From Anaerolineae bacterium (GTDB lineage: Bacteria; Chloroflexota; Anaerolineae; J036; Brachytrichaceae), in assembly GCA_023511655.1 (NCBI GenBank), contig JAIMBB010000015.1, positions 1 to 43,568 on the forward strand: a stretch of DNA of 43,568 bases, in the 5' to 3' direction. Position numbers and translations under genes: made by a program. Below are positions 33,945 to 43,568 of the stretch, in pieces. Every line of letters begins with the position of its first letter. The stretch's first letter is position 1. The notes under the pieces were generated by a model. It saw only the letters and a list, made by a program, of their open reading frames with translations. It searched no databases and was not told the origin of the DNA.

Positions 33945-34465
33945 CTGGCCGATTGAACCACCTGGGATAAATCTTCAACAGCGCCCACGATCCGATTGAT
34001 GGTTCCGGCCCACTTCTCGGATGCGTCCAGTTGGAAGCCGGTGAGATCGCCGATCTTGCGCTGAATGATGAGGAATGGCCTGGCGCCGCGGCGGCCGTTG
34101 AAGCGTTTGAGCAAAAAGGCCCTCTCGATGTCTTTCAGGGGGATGATGATCTCGCGCTCCGGCGCGACCTGGGCAAAGTGGATGGCCGTATCGCTCAGCA
34201 CCAACGTGCCGTTGCCACCCACACCAAACGAGCGCGGCTCGTTCAAGAAATTCGCCTGCACCGGCCCCAACACAAACTGAACGCCTCGCTCCTGCCAATC
34301 CTTCACCGCCTGCGCGCGGCGCTTTCGGATGGCAACGGTGATGGATGACACCGCATAGGTGAGCAGGATCATCGTGATCACCAGGCTACCCGCGAAGATC
34401 ACAATCGGGTAGATCAGCGGATTCACGCCTGCGTTTGGTGGATTCATCTTGATGCCATTTTGCAT
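33923..34465 (-). CDS. Membrane-anchored PH-like domain protein, unknown function
   Basis: About 180 residues: one N-terminal membrane helix (LIYPIVIFAGSLVITMILL) followed by a basic stretch and a cytoplasmic beta-rich domain (VLSDTAIHFAQVAPEREIIIPLKDIERAF) that resembles PH/GRAM-like folds. No named family is recognised. The start is uncertain: ATG at 34465 (MQNGIK) or 34447 (MNPPNAG); neither has a good Shine-Dalgarno. The 3' end overlaps cruF by 22 bases in convergent orientation. Confidence 0.72.
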   Translation of the reverse strand: MQNGIKMNPPNAGVNPLIYPIVIFAGSLVITMILLTYAVSSITVAIRKRRAQAVKDWQERGVQFVLGPVQANFLNEPRSFGVGGNGTLVLSDTAIHFAQVAPEREIIIPLKDIERAFLLKRFNGRRGARPFLIIQRKIGDLTGFQLDASEKWAGTINRIVGAVEDLSQVVQSASYELQTG

Positions 34466-34502
34466 CAACGACGGGTATATGACAACTGGCCAACCGTGCC
34501 AG

Positions 34503-34531
34503 AGGCGCCCCAGGCACCTGGCCAGGCGCCT
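34503..34531 (-). terminator. GC-rich inverted repeat after leuS
   Basis: AGGCGCC (34503-34509) pairs with GGCGCCT (34525-34531) around further CCAGG/CCTGG repeats, about 33 bases past the leuS stop. No U-tract follows, so a terminator role is only possible. Confidence 0.4.
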
Positions 34532-34563
34532 GGGACACCTCACCGATAAGGCTCCGTGCCGCG

Positions 34564-37296
<2,733 letters not shown>

Positions 37297-37316
37297 GTGT
37301 TGAAACTCCTGCAGTT

Positions 37317-37619
37317 CAAAAGCAAAAGCCCACTCATCCGCTCAGGGACGAGTGGGCCCGTGGTACCACCCTGATTCGTTTCCAAGCCCAAAAGCCAGAT
37401 CCTGAAACCCAATGCCGGACGATCAACACCGGCAGCGTGGGATTTCCGGTCGTGGGCTTCTGATTTCGGAAACCTCGACTGCGCGATAACGGGCGCACCC
37501 GTGTTTTTCAAGCTCGCGGATGAGTTCGATCTGACGCGCTCTCCGTGGGCACATCGTCGGGCTCACACCTCGCTCTCCCGACTCGCTGCGGAGATGATCT
37601 ACTACTTCCGGTCATCGCC
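37317..37619 (-). promoter_or_regulatory. T-box leader of leuS (Leu, specifier CTC)
   Basis: On the minus strand the conserved T-box sequence AGGGTGGTACCACGGG (37372-37357) is followed by a terminator stem GCCCACTC/GAGTGGGC (37357-37350 with 37335-37328) and TTTTGCTTTTG. The bulge TGGT would pair with ACCA of a tRNA with discriminator A, as in tRNA-Leu. Stem I spans roughly 37619-37505, with TCTCCG/CGGAGA pairing; the likely specifier is CTC (37524-37522) in the context GAACTCATCC. Binding of uncharged tRNA-Leu(GAG) would open leuS. Confidence 0.92.
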
Positions 37620-37651
37620 GAGACGCAAATGTGCATCTCTGTAAGTTGTGA

Positions 37652-37724
37652 TGGACCTGAAGGGACTTGAACCCTTGACCTTCTCAATGCCATTGAGACG
37701 CGCTCCCAGCTGCGCCACAGGCCC
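37652..37724 (-). tRNA. tRNA-Ala (anticodon GGC)
   Basis: A 73-nt cloverleaf: acceptor GGGCCTG with CAGGTCC (one G-U), D arm GCGCAGCTGGGAGCGC, anticodon stem TCTCA/TGAGA with loop ATGGCAT (anticodon GGC), T arm with TTCAAGT, discriminator A. CCA is not encoded. It lies 32 bases upstream of the leuS T-box on the same strand, with no obvious promoter or terminator between them. Confidence 0.96.
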
Positions 37725-38106
37725 ATATTCGCAGGCAGGATTATACATGACCTGTGATCTGGGTGCATTCACCCCAAAGGGCAAAATATCGGCTGGGCGA
37801 AGGCAATGCCTTTGCCCAGCCTGATGCCTGTGCTTACCCGACAAGCGCCTGCAGGTTTTGCTGGCCGCCAGGACTTGGGCGAGCAACCCACGGGAAATAC
37901 TTGCCTCTACGGATGCATACACCCTGCGATCTTGCGCACGTCGCGTGGACACAATCACTCGTCAAGGTGCCGCGTTACTTTTTACGCCTTCCCTAGTGCT
38001 CCGTTAAGCAACTTTTTACACCAAATCAGCCATCGCAATACTGTGTGGCCTACTGAGAAGACAACTTGTAAGAAGTGCAAAATCTCACCTAACGAAACAC
38101 TAGAGA
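37725..38106. other. Gene-poor spacer with one hairpin
   Basis: A 457-bp stretch between tRNA-Ala and the alcohol dehydrogenase gene (to 38181). It includes a 14-pair hairpin (37791-37821, GGCTGGGCGAAGGC with GCCTTTGCCCAGCC, one G-U) and a lower-GC part from about 37970 to 38100. A plus-strand frame here would encode TCKKCKISPNETLE but has no start signal, and I do not consider it a gene. No tRNA promoter consensus was found upstream of tRNA-Ala. Confidence 0.5.
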
Positions 38107-38143
38107 CGCCCGACGCGCCCGATTTGCTCTGGCGCGTCGGGCG
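38107..38143 (-). terminator. Strong hairpin after alcohol dehydrogenase gene
   Basis: A 13-bp perfect stem (38107-38119 with 38131-38143; arm CGCCCGACGCGCC) with an 11-nt loop lies about 40 bases past the minus-strand stop at 38182. The sequence beyond it on that strand is T-rich but without a run, so termination is likely but may need help. Confidence 0.6.
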
Positions 38144-38181
38144 CTTCAAGACCGGGGCAATCCGACGGTAGCGAGCATCAG

Positions 38182-39399
38182 TCACCATGCGCTGCGCAAA
38201 ATACCTTCCAGAGCAGCGATGTCCAACGGTCGGGGGCTGAGTCGCAGCAACCGCTGATACGTCGCCGCCTGCTCGGCCATCGGCCGCAGGTCTGCTTCGC
38301 GCACACCGAGGTCGCGCAGGCGCATCGGCAAACCCACGTCGCACTTCAGGCGCTGAATGGCCTCGACGCATAGCGCGCCGGCATCGGCGGCGCTCATGCC
38401 TGCGATGTCTTCGCCCAGCCAGAACGCAACCCTGGCGAAAGCATTTGGATTGGCCGGCAGCAGGTACCCTACAACATAGGGCAACAGCAGGCCGGTGCCC
38501 AGGCCGTGCGAGGTATGGGTGAGCGCGCCCACCGGATACTGCAACGCGTGAACCGCTCCCAGGCCGGCGCTGTTGAAGGCCATGCCCGCCAGCAACGCCG
38601 CCAGGTGCATGCCTTCGCGCGCGGCAAGGTTCTTTGGTTGGTAGACGGCCGCCCGCAGATGACGGCCGATCAACCGGATGGCGCGTTCGGCCAGTGCATC
38701 GGTGATGGGCTGTTTGCCGCTGAACTGTGGGCGCGCGCCAGCCGGCACATCGAGCGCATCGTAGTCGAGGACTGTATACGCCTCGACGGCGTGCACCAGC
38801 GCGTCCATGCCGCTCTCCGCACTCACGCGAGGGGGACAGGTGAGGGTGAGTAGCGGATCCACGATCGCCAGACGCGGCTTCAAATAGGGCGAGGCAACAG
38901 CCAGCTTGAGCCTCCGCGCGGGGTCTTCGATGATAGCCACGGCAGTGACTTCGGAGCCGGTGCCGGCTGTGGTGGGCAGGGCAAACACCGGCAAGCCCGG
39001 GGCCGGGAAGCGGTTCTCGCCGAAGTAATCGCCGGCCGATCCGCCATGCGCGTAGACCGCTGCTGCGACCTTGGCCACGTCCATGTTGCTGCCACCGCCC
39101 AGGCCGATGATGAAATCGGGCCGGGCCTGACGGGCAGCCGCCACGGCCGCATCCACGACGGCTGTGCTCGGCTCAGGCACGCCGCCATCGAACACCTCGC
39201 CGGTCAGTTGCGATTCGACCAACGACGCTCGGATCCTGTCCACCAAGCCGGCCTTGACCATGTTCGGGTCGGTGATGATCAGGGCACGGCTGAATCCACG
39301 CTGCCGGGCTTCGGCGCCGACCTGCGCCGCCGCACCACAGCCAAACAAGATTTCATCCGAGGTACTGAATCGCCATGTGGCTTGAGCTGGGTTTCCCAT
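38182..39399 (-). CDS. Iron-containing alcohol dehydrogenase
   Basis: A 405-residue group III (Fe-dependent) alcohol dehydrogenase. The NAD-binding GLGGGSNMDVAK, PTTAGTGSEVT and metal-ligand segments SGMDALVHAVEAY and HALQYPVGALTHTSHGLGTGLLLPYV are all present, giving one Asp and three His ligands. The start at 39399 (MGNPAQ) fits family lengths; a TTG 54 bases upstream is the alternative. Divergent from the Asp-box gene across a very AT-rich gap. Likely oxidises a polyol or reduces an aldehyde from the sugar pathway encoded beside it; maleylacetate reductase is another family possibility. Confidence 0.9.
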   Translation of the reverse strand: MGNPAQATWRFSTSDEILFGCGAAAQVGAEARQRGFSRALIITDPNMVKAGLVDRIRASLVESQLTGEVFDGGVPEPSTAVVDAAVAAARQARPDFIIGLGGGSNMDVAKVAAAVYAHGGSAGDYFGENRFPAPGLPVFALPTTAGTGSEVTAVAIIEDPARRLKLAVASPYLKPRLAIVDPLLTLTCPPRVSAESGMDALVHAVEAYTVLDYDALDVPAGARPQFSGKQPITDALAERAIRLIGRHLRAAVYQPKNLAAREGMHLAALLAGMAFNSAGLGAVHALQYPVGALTHTSHGLGTGLLLPYVVGYLLPANPNAFARVAFWLGEDIAGMSAADAGALCVEAIQRLKCDVGLPMRLRDLGVREADLRPMAEQAATYQRLLRLSPRPLDIAALEGILRSAW

Positions 39400-39460
39400 A
39401 TTCAGCAAAGGTACACCGAAGCGGCGATTTGACAATCTGGCCGACTCGGCCAAAATTCAG

Positions 39461-39483
39461 ATTATTAATAATCAATAATTGAT
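39461..39483. promoter_or_regulatory. AT-rich palindromes between divergent sugar genes
   Basis: ATTATTAATAAT (39461-39472) is a perfect 12-bp palindrome and overlaps ATCAAT-A-ATTGAT (39471-39483). This AT-only island in a GC-rich genome lies between the divergent alcohol dehydrogenase and Asp-box genes, so it probably holds their promoters and a regulator site. Confidence 0.5.
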
Positions 39484-39505
39484 CATCTCGTCGAGGTGCG
39501 CGCTG

Positions 39506-40705
39506 ATGTCTGAAATGCTCTGGCCCTCCAAGCCGCCGCACGATTGTCCATTCCCGCTATCGGAGCGGTTCAGCGGCCTGGTCTTCACCGGCAGGCACGC
39601 TGAGTACACTCACGCCGACACCTGGTATCCCTCCTGGGCATCGGATGACAATTTGTACTCGCCGTGGACCGATGGGAACTTCGAACACCCGCGCACGCTT
39701 TCCTTCGACCAACCCGGTGCGGTGGAGTGCAGCTCCAAGCTGGACAACCCGGCCAATGCCGGCCAGGCGGGCAAGTCGGGCACCGGGCAGGCCAAAATCG
39801 TCGGCGACGACCCGCTCGACCTGAAGCTCGAGAACCTCGGCATTCACTACGCATCGCCCATCCCCTACGGCGGCCGATACCCTTGCGGCAGCCTGGTTTA
39901 CGACGGCGTGTGGTACTACGGTACCTACTGCCTGGATGAAACCGACCGCGGCTTGAACTGGGACGTCCTCGGGCCATTCGTCGGCTTCCGCATCTCCCGA
40001 GACTTCGGACGGAGCTGGGAAGATACGCCCCACACGCCATCTCGCCCGATCTTCGGCGAATCGGGCAAGCATGGTAGCAAGGTCAAGATCGGCGCGCCAC
40101 ATTTTGTGGACTTCGGCAAGAACATGGCGCATTCGCCCGACGGGAAAGCGTACCTGGTCGGCCACGGGGCCACCCGACCAGAAGCAGAGCTTGCGTGGAT
40201 TGCCGGTGATCAGGCCTATTTGATTCGCGCGCTGCCGTCCCCGGAGAGCATGAACGACGCATCGCAGTATGAGTTCTTTGCGGGCTACGATGCGTCCGGT
40301 CAACCACACTGGAGCAGAGACTTTGGCGCCATTCGGCCATTGCTCGAATGGAACGGCCGCATCGGCCACGTCACGGTCACCTACAACCCACCGTTGAAGA
40401 CATACCTGATGTGCATCACGGACGGTTGGCCCACCATCGGCACGATGAACACCTTTCTGCTCGAGGCAGATGACATCACCGGACCCTGGCGCCTGATCAC
40501 CTTCATGGAGAAATTCGGGGAACAGGCCTACTTCGTCAACATTCCCTCAAAGTTCATCGGCGCCGACGGTGAGACGTTCTGGCTGTGCTACTCGGCCAAT
40601 TTCACCAATCAACCCGGCGTGTTGAACACGAAGTTCGAATCTAACCCACCGGGCAGCCGATATGGGATGTGCCTGCAGGAGGTCAGGCTACAGCGCCGCC
40701 GATAG
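39506..40705 (+). CDS. Asp-box (sialidase/glycosidase-like) beta-propeller protein
   Basis: A 399-residue protein I place among sialidase- or GH43-like propellers. It has an Asp-box (SRDFGRSWEDT), repeated aromatic strands (GSLVYDGVWYYGTY, FWLCYSANF) and YNPPLKTYLMCITDGW, seen in putative glycoside hydrolases. No signal peptide is seen, so it should be cytoplasmic. The start at 39506 has GAGGTG ahead. Catalytic residues cannot be named. The context (two sugar-type regulators, a sugar-binding protein, a polyol-type dehydrogenase) supports carbohydrate use. Confidence 0.72.
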   Translation: MSEMLWPSKPPHDCPFPLSERFSGLVFTGRHAEYTHADTWYPSWASDDNLYSPWTDGNFEHPRTLSFDQPGAVECSSKLDNPANAGQAGKSGTGQAKIVGDDPLDLKLENLGIHYASPIPYGGRYPCGSLVYDGVWYYGTYCLDETDRGLNWDVLGPFVGFRISRDFGRSWEDTPHTPSRPIFGESGKHGSKVKIGAPHFVDFGKNMAHSPDGKAYLVGHGATRPEAELAWIAGDQAYLIRALPSPESMNDASQYEFFAGYDASGQPHWSRDFGAIRPLLEWNGRIGHVTVTYNPPLKTYLMCITDGWPTIGTMNTFLLEADDITGPWRLITFMEKFGEQAYFVNIPSKFIGADGETFWLCYSANFTNQPGVLNTKFESNPPGSRYGMCLQEVRLQRRR

Positions 40706-40738
40706 ATAGCTCAGGCGACTGCCGAGGCGCCAAGCACC

Positions 40739-41467
40739 ATGACACACCCACAACCCACCCGACCAGTCGCGCTCAGGCGCAACGGCGTGCCGGCCCATTC
40801 CCTGGCTCAGCAGGTCATGCAGCAATTGCGGGCGGAGATCATTCACGGCCGGCTGGCTCCCGGCGAACGCCTGGTCGAGCTTGACATCGCGCGGCGCATG
40901 GGCACGAGCCAGGGGCCGGTGCGCGAGGCGTTGAAGATGCTCGAACATGACGGCCTGGTCGAGCGGCGCGCGCATACTGCCACCTTTGTGGCACCCATGT
41001 CCTTCGACGACATGTATGAATTGTTCAAGATCCGCAGCGCAGTGGAGAGTTATGCGATCCGACGGGTCGCCCGCCAAATCACCGAGGCCGAGTGCGATGA
41101 GCTGGACGAGCTCATCGCACAAATGCGCGACGCCGGCAAGCGCAACGACATCGCAGCGCTCGTCGAGCGCGATATGGCGTTTCACCGCCGCATCTGCGAG
41201 TGGTCGGGCAGCATAACCCTCGTCCAGGTGTGGACGCCGTTGTATTCGCAAATCCAGCGCTTCGTGGTGCAAAACCATCCGCAGCACTTCAAGAACCTGC
41301 CGGACATCGCCGACACACACCATCCGATCGTGAAGGCTCTGCGCAGCGGTAGACCGGCAGCAGCCAGTCGTGCCATACGCGAGCACATCATGTTGATCTG
41401 GTCGCGGATAGAACGCAAGTCGGCGCGTCGCTCGGCTACATCACGGCAAGGTAACCAAGCGCGCTAA
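40739..41467 (+). CDS. GntR-family regulator, FCD type
   Basis: A 242-residue transcription factor. The N-terminal winged helix (residues 20-88) has LAQQVMQQLRAEIIHGRLAPGERL and ARRMGTSQGPVREALKMLEHDGLV, the classic GntR motif. The rest is an all-helical FCD effector domain with DMAFHRRI and the later THHPIVKALRSG and REHI histidines that bind a metal and a carboxylate ligand. Starts 33 bases after the Asp-box gene and is likely cotranscribed with it. Probably responds to a sugar acid. Confidence 0.92.
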   Translation: MTHPQPTRPVALRRNGVPAHSLAQQVMQQLRAEIIHGRLAPGERLVELDIARRMGTSQGPVREALKMLEHDGLVERRAHTATFVAPMSFDDMYELFKIRSAVESYAIRRVARQITEAECDELDELIAQMRDAGKRNDIAALVERDMAFHRRICEWSGSITLVQVWTPLYSQIQRFVVQNHPQHFKNLPDIADTHHPIVKALRSGRPAAASRAIREHIMLIWSRIERKSARRSATSRQGNQAR

Positions 41468-41497
41468 CGCTTGGATGTGTCGGTCGAACACGATCGC

Positions 41498-41525
41498 TTG
41501 ACATGGCTGAATCCGTCACTATGAT
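41498..41525 (+). promoter_or_regulatory. Promoter of the LacI-family gene
   Basis: TTGACA (41498-41503) and TATGAT (41520-41525) are 16 bp apart. Predicted start near 41532, just ahead of the operator. This fixes the translation start downstream, at 41563. Confidence 0.78.
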
Positions 41526-41537
41526 CTTGGCATCGCT

Positions 41538-41555
41538 ACCGGTAGCGCTACCGGT
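41538..41555. promoter_or_regulatory. LacI-type operator, perfect 18-bp palindrome
   Basis: ACCGGTAGCGCTACCGGT is fully symmetric with a central CG, as in LacI/PurR-family operators. It sits at about +7 to +24 of the predicted transcript and eight bases before the ATG, consistent with autorepression. Confidence 0.8.
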
Positions 41556-41562
41556 CATAAAT

Positions 41563-42606
41563 ATGAAGCCTACAGCGAACGACGTCACCATCGCCGATAT
41601 CGCTCAGGCCGCCGGTGTGTCGGTCTCCACCGTATCGCGCATTCTCAACAACAAACCCGACGTAGCCGAAGATACGCGCCGGCGCGTGCAGGCTGTCATC
41701 AAGGAGCTGGGATTTACCCCACATGCCCAAGCACAGCGGCTGGCGGCCGGCCGCAGCCGCGCCATCGCCCTGCTCTTCCCCGACGCTCAGCTCAGCCTGA
41801 TGCGTGAGGAGTTCATCCTGGGTGCAGCCAAAGCAGCCAGCGATGCTGCCTACACGTTCTACCTGATGACAAGCACCGTCTCAAAACCGCAACTGGCCGC
41901 GCTGTGCCACAGCGCGCTCACCGACGGCATCATTGTGATGGAGATCCACTTAAACGACTGGCGAGTGAACTTCCTGAAAAAGACCGGCTTCCCATTCGTC
42001 ATGATCGGTCGGTGCGCCAACAACGCCGGCGTCAGCCTGATTGACATGGACTTCGAGCAGGGCATCGCACAAACCATCGAGCACCTGGCCGGCCTCGGAC
42101 ATCGCAAGATCGCCCTGCTGGCTCTCCCAGGCGAGGCATATGAGCATGGCTATGGACCTGCCGTTCGCAGCCAAGACAGCTACGTCAAAACCTGCAAGCG
42201 TCTGGGACTGCCCAGGATCATCGCTACGTCGAACGACGTTCGAGCGCAAGTGTCCGAAGCCACGCACAAATTGCTCGACCGTCATCCCGATTTGACGGCC
42301 ATCGTTTCGATGCATGGCGACACCACTATCGGCGTCTATCGCGCGCTGCAGGAACGCGGGCTGTGCATCCCCGACGACGTATCGGTGATCGCATTCATCA
42401 CCAGCCGCACGGCTGAGCTATTTACCCCAGCCTTGGGAGCGATTGATTTCCCGGCCTACGAATTTGGTTACCAGGCTGGCCGCATGCTTATTGAGCGATT
42501 GAACGGTTCCGGCGCCGTTGAGCACATCATCCCCCCCCCGCAGCTCGTCCTGCGTCGCAGCGTCGCTGAGCCGCGCAACGCTTCCGGCCGGCGCAATCCA
42601 GCGTAA
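41563..42606 (+). CDS. LacI-family transcriptional regulator
   Basis: A 347-residue repressor. The DNA-binding head has VTIADIAQAAGVSVSTVSRILNN and the hinge segment PHAQAQRLAAGRS; the rest is a periplasmic-binding-protein-like sensor with MIGRCANNAGVSLIDMD and GLGHRKIALLALPG. The ATG at 41563 is chosen because promoter and operator lie immediately upstream; no Shine-Dalgarno is visible. It is followed by the sugar-binding protein gene it probably controls. Ligand unknown, likely a sugar. Confidence 0.93.
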   Translation: MKPTANDVTIADIAQAAGVSVSTVSRILNNKPDVAEDTRRRVQAVIKELGFTPHAQAQRLAAGRSRAIALLFPDAQLSLMREEFILGAAKAASDAAYTFYLMTSTVSKPQLAALCHSALTDGIIVMEIHLNDWRVNFLKKTGFPFVMIGRCANNAGVSLIDMDFEQGIAQTIEHLAGLGHRKIALLALPGEAYEHGYGPAVRSQDSYVKTCKRLGLPRIIATSNDVRAQVSEATHKLLDRHPDLTAIVSMHGDTTIGVYRALQERGLCIPDDVSVIAFITSRTAELFTPALGAIDFPAYEFGYQAGRMLIERLNGSGAVEHIIPPPQLVLRRSVAEPRNASGRRNPA

Positions 42607-42723
42607 AAGGAGGGATGCCTATTCGATCGTTAACCATTCGCCAGTCATACATCGGAAGTTCACGAATTTCACGCTCATACGACCTAGCTTGAGGAGCTCA
42701 GATTTCAATTCCAGGAGGAATCC

Positions 42724-43530
42724 ATGATCACCGTACGCAAACCATCACCGTGGGCATCGCTTGCCCTTGCCGCCGCACTTGCCGCAACGACGTTTATCGC
42801 CACCCCCACACAGGCGGCCGATCCGAATCAGGGAGCCGGCAAGTGGTGCCAGGGGGTGAGAATCCGCTTCTTCGTCGGCGGCGATCCCGGCGACGCCTTC
42901 GCTTCGATCGTGTACAAGGGCGCACAACAAGCAGAAGCCGACCTCGGCCCGAAGGTCGAGTATGTCTTCTCCGGCTGGCAGACCGAGAAGATGCTGGCTC
43001 AGTTGCGCGACGCCATCGCCGCCAAGCCCGACGGCATCGCCATGATGGGTCATGCCGGCGACGACGCGATCATGCCGCTGGCCGAGCAGGCGTCCAAGGC
43101 CGGCATCACCATGATGTACCAGAACGTGGACGTGCCCAAGGTGCGCGCCAAGTTTGGTGGCGGCTATGTCGGCGCCAATCTGTACCCGCAGGGACGAGCC
43201 CTTGGCGAGGAGGCCATACGCACCCTAGGATTGAAGAAGGGTGACACGGCACTGGTATTCGGCGCATGGGGTCAGCCAGGCCGTTTTATTCGTGAGCAGG
43301 GCACGACGGACGCGTTGATCGAGGCCGGGATGAAGGTGATCACCGTGGCCGGCCAACCTGCCGCCGCCACCGACCCGGGTCTGCTCATCCCGCAGATCAC
43401 CGGCGCGTTCGGCAAGAACCCCGAGATCAAGTTAATCGTGTACTCCGGTGGCCAGACGCTGGGCGCAGTGCCGACCTATATGAAGGCTATCTGCTCAGTT
43501 GAAAACCTGACTGGATGGAGATGTAGTTAG
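42724..43530 (+). CDS. Sugar ABC substrate-binding protein, abnormal 3' end
   Basis: A Peripla_BP_4-type sugar-binding protein. CAGGAGGAATCC precedes the ATG; a signal peptide ends TPTQA (about residue 31). The mature part has RIRFFVGGDPGDAFASIVYKGA, DGIAMMGHAGDD and KLIVYSGGQTLGAVPTYMKA, typical of the family. After residue ~257 the family pattern stops and the frame ends with ICSVENLTGWRCS, giving 268 residues where relatives have about 340-380. The second lobe is incomplete, so the product is probably non-functional, or the gene is interrupted by an insertion or a sequence join near 43490. Confidence 0.85.
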   Translation: MITVRKPSPWASLALAAALAATTFIATPTQAADPNQGAGKWCQGVRIRFFVGGDPGDAFASIVYKGAQQAEADLGPKVEYVFSGWQTEKMLAQLRDAIAAKPDGIAMMGHAGDDAIMPLAEQASKAGITMMYQNVDVPKVRAKFGGGYVGANLYPQGRALGEEAIRTLGLKKGDTALVFGAWGQPGRFIREQGTTDALIEAGMKVITVAGQPAAATDPGLLIPQITGAFGKNPEIKLIVYSGGQTLGAVPTYMKAICSVENLTGWRCS

Positions 43531-43532
43531 CG

Positions 43533-43568
43533 ATGCGCGTTGTAGATGAAGCCCTTCACCCGGCTCTC
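43533..43568 (+). other. Possible start of another frame at window end
   Basis: From ATG 43533 a frame reads MRVVDEALHPAL and leaves the window. It follows the break in the sugar-binding protein gene and could be the first codons of an inserted element's gene. Twelve codons are too few to identify it. Confidence 0.2.

Noticed and set aside
37806-38171. A 121-codon plus-strand gene in the tRNA-Ala to alcohol dehydrogenase gap
   Set aside because: No ribosome site, composition shifts along its length, its end runs through a perfect hairpin, and no domain is recognisable.
42607-42723. A LacI operator before the sugar-binding gene
   Set aside because: No match to ACCGGTAGCGCTACCGGT; only a weak TGAG-GAG-CTCA symmetry is present.

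Overview
The window is one 43.6 kb stretch of GC-rich bacterial chromosome, about 60 % GC by eye and densely coding on both strands. It holds some 40 protein genes and three tRNA genes: Asp-GTC, Glu-CTC and Ala-GGC. The gene mix suggests a Chloroflexota bacterium of the Anaerolineae or 'Roseilinea' kind. Pointers are a phytoene synthase next to a CruF-type carotenoid hydratase, a T-box leader on leuS, a Gram-positive-type LexA box, lipoproteins with Pro/Thr-rich linkers, and short 7- and 9-nt tandem repeats between and inside genes. That assignment is inference; no rRNA or marker protein was available to test it. No CRISPR array, prophage, complete insertion sequence or replication origin is visible.

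Layout. 1-4.0 kb: methionine genes metY (5' end cut off), metX and metW, with a TAT-exported cyclase-family hydrolase between metX and metW. 4.2-12.4 kb: tRNA-Asp, a secreted FG-GAP repeat protein, a two-domain universal stress protein, an L-2-hydroxyglutarate oxidase, tRNA-Glu directly downstream of a CCA-adding enzyme, a beta-hydroxyacid dehydrogenase and an AlaX-type editing protein. 12.6-15.2 kb: a small CxxC protein with an HD-domain protein, then a DNA-repair-type radical SAM protein whose promoter carries a perfect SOS (LexA) box.

15.3-24.6 kb: the most coherent system, a zinc-starvation operon on the minus strand. It runs znuA, znuC, znuB, GTPase, DsrE-like, CzcO-like flavoprotein, FmdB-like zinc ribbon, GTPase, GTPase, nearly all joined by ATGA overlaps. 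A Fur/Zur-family repressor is divergent, and a perfect 7-1-7 palindrome lies between them. Three different COG0523 metallochaperone GTPases in one transcription unit, mixed with thiol and redox proteins, is unusual. A seven-helix membrane protein of unknown function follows.

24.6-31.4 kb: an assortment of oxidoreductases (SDR-like, VOC, Gfo/Idh/MocA, AhpD-like, SDR), an ABC exporter and a membrane-anchored TPR protein. 31.4-33.9 kb: a small SWIM-like protein whose leader looks like a complete amino-acid-type attenuator, with strong promoter, 17-codon Leu-rich leader peptide, competing pairings and intrinsic terminator. It is followed by crtB and cruF; cruF contains an in-gene heptamer repeat that could switch its reading frame. 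33.9-37.7 kb: a PH-like membrane protein, leuS with its Leu T-box leader, and tRNA-Ala. 38.2-43.6 kb: a sugar or polyol locus with iron-dependent alcohol dehydrogenase, an Asp-box (sialidase-like) protein, GntR/FCD and LacI regulators (LacI with its own perfect 18-bp operator), and a sugar-binding protein that breaks off abnormally just before the window ends.
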